NCBI GenBank assembly: GCA_020628265.1
Contig: JAHDFG010000007.1
Location: 1-12,392, forward strand
DNA: 12,392 bases
Source of the DNA: Pseudooctadecabacter sp.
Lineage (GTDB): Bacteria; Pseudomonadota; Alphaproteobacteria; Rhodobacterales; Rhodobacteraceae
Direction: 5' to 3'
Within the stretch, counting starts at the first letter, position 1, and each line of letters opens with the position of its first letter. Under the pieces are notes generated by a model. It had not been told where the DNA came from. It did no database searches and saw only the letters and a list, made by a program, of their open reading frames with translations. Positions 1 to 5,675 of the stretch are shown one piece after another. A program made the position numbers and the translations under genes.

Positions 1-815
1 CCATGGGCGCCGCCATTCAGGCCGGTGTTCTGCAGGGTGACGTCAAAGACGTTGTGCTGCTGGACGTTACGCCTCTGTCGCTCGGCATCGAAACGCTGGG
101 TGGCGTTTTCACCCGCCTGATCGACCGCAACACGACGATCCCGACGAAGAAGTCGCAGATCTTCTCCACAGCCGAAGACAACCAGAACGCCGTGACGATC
201 CGCGTGTTCCAAGGTGAACGTGAGATGGCTGCCGACAACAAGATGCTCGGCCAGTTCAACCTCGAAGACATCCCGCCGGCCCCGCGCGGTATGCCCCAGA
301 TCGAAGTGACCTTCGACATCGACGCCAACGGCATCGTCTCTGTGGCTGCCTCGGACAAGGGCACAGGCAAGGAACAGAAGATCACGATCCAGGCCTCCGG
401 TGGTCTCTCTGACGAGGACATCGAAGCGATGGTCCGCGATGCGGAAGAAAACGCCGAGGCTGACAAGGACCGCAAGGAACTCGTCGAAGCGAAAAACCAG
501 GCGGAAAGCCTCATCCACTCGACTGAGAAGTCCATGGAAGAGCATTCCGACAAGGTCGACCCGACCACGATCGAAGCCATTGAGTTGGCCATCGCCGCGC
601 TCAAGGACGATCTGGACGGTGAAGACGCTGGCAAAATCAAGTCCGGCATCCAGAACGTGACGGAATCCGCCATGAAACTGGGTGAAGCGATCTACAAAGC
701 GTCTCAGGAAGAGGCCGGTGAGGCTGAGCCTGACATGCCTGGCGCGGACGAGGCTGGCGACGACGACATCGTTGACGCCGACTTCGAAGACCTCGACGAC
801 GACAAGCGCAGCTAA
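1..815 (+). CDS. dnaK: Chaperone protein DnaK (Hsp70), C-terminal part, 5' end outside window
   Basis: ATP-dependent cytosolic Hsp70 that binds exposed hydrophobic peptides together with DnaJ and GrpE. The reading frame is already open at the left edge, so this is the 3' part of the gene, about 270 codons of a usual ~640. Visible in order are the end of the nucleotide-binding domain (MGAAIQAGVL), the hydrophobic interdomain linker (DVVLLDVTPLSLG), the substrate-binding beta-sandwich (FSTAEDNQ, APRGMPQIEVTFDID) and the helical lid (MVRDAEENAEADK). An acidic disordered tail (DDDIVDADFEDLDDD) matches the bacterial DnaK C-terminus. The methionine at position 3 is internal and not a start. The gene is followed at 71 bp by dnaJ in the same direction, the standard dnaK-dnaJ order. 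Promoter and any heat-shock control lie outside the window. Nothing looks damaged in the visible part. Confidence 0.98.
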   Translation, partial: MGAAIQAGVLQGDVKDVVLLDVTPLSLGIETLGGVFTRLIDRNTTIPTKKSQIFSTAEDNQNAVTIRVFQGEREMAADNKMLGQFNLEDIPPAPRGMPQIEVTFDIDANGIVSVAASDKGTGKEQKITIQASGGLSDEDIEAMVRDAEENAEADKDRKELVEAKNQAESLIHSTEKSMEEHSDKVDPTTIEAIELAIAALKDDLDGEDAGKIKSGIQNVTESAMKLGEAIYKASQEEAGEAEPDMPGADEAGDDDIVDADFEDLDDDKRS

Positions 816-831
816 GCGCTCGCGCATTTGC

Positions 832-859
832 AAGACCGGCCCAGTGCTGGGCCGGTCTT
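832..859 (+). terminator. Strong hairpin between dnaK and dnaJ (attenuator or mRNA-stabilising structure)
   Basis: A perfect inverted repeat: AAGACCGGCCCAG (832-844), a 2-nt centre, then CTGGGCCGGTCTT (847-859). The stem is long and GC-rich, but it is followed by CTGCATCC rather than a U-tract. It therefore looks more like a partial terminator or a 3'-end stabiliser for dnaK mRNA than a full stop. I infer that it lowers dnaJ expression relative to dnaK; that is not shown by the sequence. Confidence 0.75.
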
Positions 860-886
860 CTGCATCCCACGTAAGGGGAAAAGATC

Positions 887-2038
887 ATGTCAAAACGCGA
901 TTACTACGATGTCTTGGGTGTCTCCAAAGGCGCGTCCGCCGACGAGATCAAGAAGGCCTACCGCCAAAAGGCGAAAGAGCTTCACCCCGACCGCAACACC
1001 GATAATCCCGATGCTGAAGCCCAGTTCAAAGAAGCGGGTGAGGCCTATGACGTCCTGAAGGACGCCGACAAGAAGGCGGCCTATGACCGTTTTGGCCACG
1101 CCGCGTTCGAAGGCGGAATGGGTGGCGGCGGTGGTCGCGGACCCGGCGGTATGGGCGGCGGCGCCGACTTTGGCTCTGCTTTCTCGGATATTTTTGACGA
1201 CCTCTTTGGCAACATGGGTGGCGCGCGCGGAGGCGGTGGCCGGACCCGCGCCCAGCGCGGCAACGACCTGCGTTATAACCTCCGCGTTACGCTGGAAGAG
1301 GCTTATGCGGGCCTGCAAAAGACAATCACCGTGCCCACGTCCGTCAGCTGCGGATCCTGCAATGGCACAGGTGCCGAAGGCGGGTCCGAACCGCAAACCT
1401 GCCCCACTTGTTCCGGCATGGGCAAGGTCCGCGCGCAGCAGGGCTTCTTCACGGTCGAACGCACCTGCCCGACCTGTAACGGCATGGGCCAAACCATCAA
1501 GGATCCGTGCCACACCTGCCATGGTGCAGGCCGCGTCGAGAAAGAGAAGTCTCTCTCGGTGAATATTCCCGCAGGTGTCGAAACCGGCACCCGCATCCGT
1601 CTCGCTGGCGAGGGTGAGGCCGGCATGCGCGGCGGCCCGACCGGAGACCTGTATATCTTCATCGAGGTGCGCGACCACGATCTGTTCGAACGCGAAGGCA
1701 ACCACCTGTTCTGCCGTGTGCCGGTGTCGATGGCGACGGCGGCCTTGGGTGGCGACATCGAAGTTCCCACGATCGACGGTGGCCGGTCCCGCGTGAAAAT
1801 TCCGGCAGGGTCCCAATCCGGTCGCCAGATGCGCCTACGGGCCAAAGGCATGCCAGCCCTGCGCGGCGGCGGCCCAGGCGATATGTTCATCGAGATGGCG
1901 GTTGAGACGCCGGTAAACCTGACGTCCAAACAGAAGGAACTGCTGCGCGAGTTCGAGGATCTGTCGGCTGAGAACAATCCGCAAAGCTCCAGCTTCTTCA
2001 ACTCGGTGAAAAGTTTCTGGGACTCCATGAAGGGCTGA
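887..2038 (+). CDS. dnaJ: Chaperone protein DnaJ (Hsp40, type I)
   Basis: Co-chaperone that delivers substrates to DnaK and stimulates its ATPase. The protein is 383 aa, close to the usual ~375-385. It has the full type I layout. The J domain covers residues 5-70, with the catalytic HPD at 33-35. A Gly/Phe-rich linker spans about 75-120. The zinc-finger region has four CxxCxGxG repeats starting at C155, C172, C194 and C208, all eight cysteines present. The two C-terminal substrate-binding subdomains and a dimerisation tail follow. The ATG at 887 is preceded by AAGGGGA (873-879) at a good distance. The gene lies 71 bp after dnaK with a hairpin between them, so co-transcription with partial attenuation is likely. 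A second hairpin with a T-rich tail lies shortly after the stop. No key residue is missing. Confidence 0.98.
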   Translation: MSKRDYYDVLGVSKGASADEIKKAYRQKAKELHPDRNTDNPDAEAQFKEAGEAYDVLKDADKKAAYDRFGHAAFEGGMGGGGGRGPGGMGGGADFGSAFSDIFDDLFGNMGGARGGGGRTRAQRGNDLRYNLRVTLEEAYAGLQKTITVPTSVSCGSCNGTGAEGGSEPQTCPTCSGMGKVRAQQGFFTVERTCPTCNGMGQTIKDPCHTCHGAGRVEKEKSLSVNIPAGVETGTRIRLAGEGEAGMRGGPTGDLYIFIEVRDHDLFEREGNHLFCRVPVSMATAALGGDIEVPTIDGGRSRVKIPAGSQSGRQMRLRAKGMPALRGGGPGDMFIEMAVETPVNLTSKQKELLREFEDLSAENNPQSSSFFNSVKSFWDSMKG

Positions 2039-2070
2039 TTAACCATACGCTAACGGAATCACCGGACTGT

Positions 2071-2101
2071 AGGGCGCATGAAACATGCGCCCTCTTCTTT
2101 T
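2071..2101 (+). terminator. Rho-independent-type terminator after dnaJ, overlapping the radC start
   Basis: A perfect 10-bp stem, AGGGCGCATG (2071-2080) and CATGCGCCCT (2084-2093), with an AAA loop, is followed by CTTCTTTT (2094-2101). It begins 33 bp after the dnaJ stop, as expected for the end of the dnaK-dnaJ transcript. The predicted ATG of radC (2078-2080) forms the end of the left arm, and the T-rich tail would be radC codons 6-8, so the structure and the gene start share the same bases. Confidence 0.75.
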
Positions 2102-2878
2102 GCCGAAGCCCCGCAGCTTCCCCTTGGCCCCGCTGAGCCCATCACCATTGATCGGGATGAGGTTCAGATTGTCCCCGCCGTGCCAAAGGCCAAGAACGGG
2201 AAACTGCCGTCCTACCTCTCAGATCATCGCAAACGGCTGCGCCATCGCTTCCTGACAGGCGGTGCGGCGGCTATGCCGGACTACGAAATTCTGGAACTGA
2301 CCCTGTTCCGGATCATCCCGCGACAGGACGTCAAACCGCTGGCACGCCGCCTCATCGACACCTTTGGCGATCTCAATGGCGTTCTTGCCGCGCCCATCGG
2401 TCGCCTCGAACGGGTTGAGGGTGTGGGGCCCGCTGTCGCTCTGGAACTCAAAGTCATGGAAACCGTGACCCACCGCATGGCCCGCGCCAAGGTGATGCAG
2501 CGGCACGTGATCAGCTCTTGGGATGCGGTGCTGGACTATTGCCACACCGTCATGGCCCACCGCGACACCGAGCAGTTCCGCGTCCTTTATCTTGATCGCA
2601 AGAACGTCCTGATCGCGGATGAACAACAAGGCGAAGGCACGGTAGACCATGTGCCCGTCTACCCACGAGAGGTCGTCAAACGCGCGTTGGAGCTCAACGC
2701 CTCTGCACTGATCCTTGTGCACAACCACCCATCGGGTGATCCTACGCCCTCGTCCGACGATATCGCGATGACGCAGCAGGTGGCACAGGCCGCGCAGGCC
2801 TTGGGGATCTCACTCCATGATCACTTGATCATTGGCAGGTCCCGCGAACTCAGCTTCAAATCCCAAGGATTGATCTAG
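2078..2878 (+). CDS. radC: RadC family protein (JAB1/MPN-type metalloprotease-like domain)
   Basis: A 266-aa protein of the RadC (UPF0758) family. Despite the name, its role in DNA repair is not established, and its biochemical function is unknown. A variable N-terminus of about 45 residues precedes the conserved core from YLSDHRKRLRHRF. A helix-hairpin-helix-like stretch lies near 109-125 (RLERVEGVGPAVALELK). The C-terminal JAB/MPN domain holds GTVDHVPVYPREV (187-199) and the metal-binding H-x-H-x10-D signature at H215, H217 and D228 (HNHPSGDPTPSSDD). A zinc site is therefore expected. ATG 2078 is the only ATG before residue 66, and a TAA at 2051 closes the frame upstream. It has no good Shine-Dalgarno and sits in a terminator stem. 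A GTG at 2180 (residue 35) would keep the core but also lacks an SD. Relatives I recall carry a similar N-terminal extension, which favours 2078. The 3' end overlaps the convergent gene by 4 bp. Confidence 0.93.
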   Translation: MKHAPSSFAEAPQLPLGPAEPITIDRDEVQIVPAVPKAKNGKLPSYLSDHRKRLRHRFLTGGAAAMPDYEILELTLFRIIPRQDVKPLARRLIDTFGDLNGVLAAPIGRLERVEGVGPAVALELKVMETVTHRMARAKVMQRHVISSWDAVLDYCHTVMAHRDTEQFRVLYLDRKNVLIADEQQGEGTVDHVPVYPREVVKRALELNASALILVHNHPSGDPTPSSDDIAMTQQVAQAAQALGISLHDHLIIGRSRELSFKSQGLI

Positions 2879-4419
2879 CGGCTGTCGGTCACCCACAGCT
2901 CAACCCGACGGTTGATCTGTTGCCCCCAGATCGTATCGTCACAGGCCATGGGCAGTGCCTCACCGAAGGCATCGACCTCCAGCGTCACGTTCCGTGGAAC
3001 TCGGCCCCCAAGGGCACGTTCCACATCCCGCAAGACTGCCTCTGCCCGTGCAGCAGCCAAATCACGGTTGGCGACCGCTGGCCCACGCCCGTCACTAAAC
3101 CCTACGAACATCAATGCCCGTCCACCGAAACGCCCGTCACGGATGGCCTGCGCCAGTTGCATTACGTTGGACCTTGACTGCCCGTCCAACCGCGTCGATC
3201 CGGGCTCAAACCGAAATGTGCTCGACATGCGGACGCGCGGCGACAAAACGCGGATCATGCGCTGCAGCTCGGCCAGGCTGACCTCACCGCCGGCCGAAAC
3301 AATGGCGTTGGCCAACCTGTCACCCTGTTCGGCGATTGGAATTGGCACCGCCGCAAGATCGACAAACCCCGCGCGGCGGATCACCAACTGCGCCGACGGG
3401 GACCGCAACCATTCCAGAAATGCGTTGATCTGCGGATGCTGACGCCGCTCAGGCAAATAGAGGAACATCGGAAAGGTAAGCGGGTAATCCTCGGTTTTGA
3501 GGTCCAGAAAACCTGCGTCTGACCGTAATCCACAAGGCCCTTCAAGGGCCAAAGGCTGCGCGCCCGCCGTTTGCCCGTAAGGCAGCAAGGATAGGGCATT
3601 ATCCCGTCCAGCAACCGCGCGGGCCAGCGCTGTTGCGGTGTCGTGGCGCTCGACGGGTTCCGCCAAACGCAGACCAAACGGCCGCATAAAGCGGTTCTCA
3701 AACCCCTGTATTTGTCCGTCACCTTCCGCAGGCAGCAGAATCTCGACGCCCTCGTCGCCGCCGCTCATGGCGCGCGTCAGATCGCCAATCGAGATACGGG
3801 TCAGATCGCCGCCGGCGGGAGCAACCGGCACCAATGCGTCCAGCGCAAGGATGCGGGCCTGCCGCGCCTGGGTGACACGACCCAAACCAGCAGCGCGAAC
3901 GGCTTCGACCTCGGCATCAGAAAGCTCCCGCATGGAAAGCAATGCATCCACGTCTTGGGCAAGGAACTGGCCAAAGGCCACATCGGTCGGCTCTACGTCG
4001 ATATCGATCCGCAGGACTTCCGTGCCATCCGAGGCCTCAAGACGAAACCCATCGACGTTCTCGCGAACGGACCATCCATTGTCGCGCGCATAAACGTCGA
4101 TCAAGGCAGGCAGCAGCAGGTCGCCCATGCGGGCCGCGCCCGTCAGGCGAAAGTTTGGAACATAGGGTTCGAACGATGGGCAAGCGTCACCCTCACACAC
4201 CATGTCCAGTTTCCGGAACGACAGCGGGCCCTCTTCCGTCATCAGGCTGACAATATCACCGTCAAAACCTACGAAGCGCCCTGAGACGACGTTTGCGTTA
4301 TCGGGGCTGCGGAACGTGACATCCTGCGCGAAAGACGGGGTCACACAAACGAAATGTGCGGCGAAAATCGCCGCACACCAAAGTCGAAAGTTCAGAACAT
4401 TAAACTCGGGCCACGTCAT
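2875..4419 (-). CDS. Secreted PBP-like (PstS-type) / OmpA-like fusion protein
   Basis: A 514-aa exported protein. The N-terminus has a signal peptide with a hydrophobic core (LWCAAIFAAHFVCV) and a likely cut after residue 31 (TPSFA|QDV). Residues about 88-385 resemble a periplasmic binding protein of the phosphate-binding PstS-like class (FRLTGAARMGDLLLPALID, later FPMFLYLPE and INAFLEWLRS). Residues about 398-512 form an OmpA-like peptidoglycan-binding domain. In it, D443 (GFSDGRG) and R458 (AAARAEAV) are 15 residues apart, matching the diaminopimelate-binding Asp/Arg pair of OmpA, and NRRVELW (503-509) is the usual terminal motif. C75 and C80 could form a disulfide. I infer that it is a periplasmic sensor or ligand-binding protein tethered to the cell wall. 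Its ligand is unknown. The ATG overlaps the upstream stop as ATGA, so translation is probably coupled. Its stop lies within the radC stop. Confidence 0.85.
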   Translation of the reverse strand: MTWPEFNVLNFRLWCAAIFAAHFVCVTPSFAQDVTFRSPDNANVVSGRFVGFDGDIVSLMTEEGPLSFRKLDMVCEGDACPSFEPYVPNFRLTGAARMGDLLLPALIDVYARDNGWSVRENVDGFRLEASDGTEVLRIDIDVEPTDVAFGQFLAQDVDALLSMRELSDAEVEAVRAAGLGRVTQARQARILALDALVPVAPAGGDLTRISIGDLTRAMSGGDEGVEILLPAEGDGQIQGFENRFMRPFGLRLAEPVERHDTATALARAVAGRDNALSLLPYGQTAGAQPLALEGPCGLRSDAGFLDLKTEDYPLTFPMFLYLPERRQHPQINAFLEWLRSPSAQLVIRRAGFVDLAAVPIPIAEQGDRLANAIVSAGGEVSLAELQRMIRVLSPRVRMSSTFRFEPGSTRLDGQSRSNVMQLAQAIRDGRFGGRALMFVGFSDGRGPAVANRDLAAARAEAVLRDVERALGGRVPRNVTLEVDAFGEALPMACDDTIWGQQINRRVELWVTDSR

Positions 4420-5543
4420 CTTGCGGCGAGTGTCAGGTCCTCGAACATGTTTTGCAAGATCAGAAAGTCACCAACAGCGTCGCAATCCGGCATCATCATC
4501 TGCAGATCCAGCGCTGTGGTCTCACCGGTCGGGGACACCTGAATGCTTTGCGCCTCAAGTTCCTGCCCGCAGTTCCCTGCGGTGATCTCGGCCTCGGCAA
4601 CAAGCATCACATCAAGCGAGTTTGCGACCATAGCGGATGGGAAGGTGTAGACCTCGGCCATCAGAGCATCTTCGACGGCGCTGTCCCCGAGGGTCATCAG
4701 GAAGCCACCCTCGGCTGTGCTAATCCGTGCCATATCTCCGGGGTTTCCGCCGTGAATATGGGAAGGATCGCCAAAGGCCGCACCATTTTCATAGGCGCTC
4801 AGCATGACTGCGGTGTCGCCCTGCCACTGAAGAACCGCGCGGTCATATTCTGCGAAATCCGGAATAGTGACGGTAGCGACAGCACCATCTCCGTTGTCAA
4901 ACGCGGCGATCAAAACGGCGACTTCGGCCAAGGCAGGGACGGAAATCTTGCTTACGCCGGCATCGTTGGTTGTGGCCGTGAACATCATGCCCTGATGATG
5001 GATTGTGAACGCCGTGGACAAGTGGCAGGGCGCAGAGATTGCAACGTCAACAGTCGCGGCTTCGCCCGCAGCAGCCATCATGTTCGGCACGCAGTCAATT
5101 TCGGTGGTAGATGTAACCGAAGTTTCGACTGTCTCGACTTCCGGCAAAACTTCAGGGTCCACAGATGCCAGTTGGACAGGGGCCTGCGGCACCTCTTCGA
5201 TGCGGGCGTCATCGGGCAGCTCTACAGCTGCGGTCAGGGCTGGCTCAGGCGTTTCCAGAACCGGTGCTTCCGCCAGCTCGACAACATCCGAAGTCATCTC
5301 TTGGGCAGCAGGCTGTGAGGCCAGCTCTTCGCCGGACAGGTCGGCCGGACGCGCCTCGGGCGCGATGAAACTGGCCTCGACCAGTTCTACCGGATCGTCC
5401 GTGGCCGTAAATCGGGGGGGCTGATCGTTGGCGTCGGCGCCAAAACGGCTCGCCAATGCGTCACCGTTTTGCATCACGAATCCAATGCCCAGCGCCACGC
5501 TGAACGTGCCGGCGGCCATGCCGATTTTTTTCAATTGAGCCAT
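4416..5543 (-). CDS. Membrane-anchored periplasmic protein of unknown function, downstream of secA
   Basis: A 375-aa protein that I cannot assign a function. It is of the Rhodobacterales type often labelled 'translocase' because it lies next to secA; I see no translocase motif. Residues about 7-25 (IGMAAGTFSVALGIGFVM) look like an uncleaved membrane anchor after MAQLKK. Residues about 37-148 are an acidic Pro/Ala/Glu/Val-rich, probably disordered linker. From about 150 onward there is a beta-rich domain with four cysteines (C151, C173, C325, C354), which could form two disulfides in the periplasm, and histidines in IHHQG (181-185) and SHIHGG (261-266). The start at 5543 is chosen because AAGGAG lies 7 nt upstream; an in-frame ATG at 5561 lies upstream of that site. 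The gene is 123 bp after secA and overlaps the next gene by ATGA. I infer an envelope role shared with that gene. Confidence 0.8.
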   Translation of the reverse strand: MAQLKKIGMAAGTFSVALGIGFVMQNGDALASRFGADANDQPPRFTATDDPVELVEASFIAPEARPADLSGEELASQPAAQEMTSDVVELAEAPVLETPEPALTAAVELPDDARIEEVPQAPVQLASVDPEVLPEVETVETSVTSTTEIDCVPNMMAAAGEAATVDVAISAPCHLSTAFTIHHQGMMFTATTNDAGVSKISVPALAEVAVLIAAFDNGDGAVATVTIPDFAEYDRAVLQWQGDTAVMLSAYENGAAFGDPSHIHGGNPGDMARISTAEGGFLMTLGDSAVEDALMAEVYTFPSAMVANSLDVMLVAEAEITAGNCGQELEAQSIQVSPTGETTALDLQMMMPDCDAVGDFLILQNMFEDLTLAAR

Positions 5544-5550
5544 TTCTACA

Positions 5551-5556
5551 CTCCTT
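5551..5556 (-). promoter_or_regulatory. Ribosome-binding site that fixes the start of the secA-downstream gene
   Basis: On the minus strand this reads AAGGAG, a near-perfect Shine-Dalgarno, 7 nt before the ATG at 5543. It decides for that ATG over the in-frame ATG at 5561, which lies upstream of this site. Confidence 0.85.
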
Positions 5557-5653
5557 CCCACAAAGGGTCAGGATGCAGATTGCCTTACCCCCATGTCGTC
5601 AGAAGGGCGGCTCCAAGGATTCTTTCCGACGGCAATAAGGCGAAAACGCGGCC

Positions 5654-5675
5654 CTTGCCTAAAGATTTAGGCAAG
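5654..5675 (-). terminator. Hairpin spanning the secA stop codon
   Basis: A perfect inverted repeat: CTTGCCTAAA (5654-5663), a 2-nt centre, then TTTAGGCAAG (5666-5675). The secA TAA stop (5669-5667 on the minus strand) is within one arm. In the secA direction it is followed by GGGCCGCGTTTTC rather than a clean U-tract, so it may only weaken read-through or protect the secA mRNA 3' end. In the plus direction the arm is followed by TTTT. Confidence 0.6.

Noticed and set aside
890..1816. A 308-codon open frame opposite dnaJ
   Set aside because: It mirrors the Gly-rich and zinc-finger parts of dnaJ, and no family is recognisable. dnaJ itself is certain.
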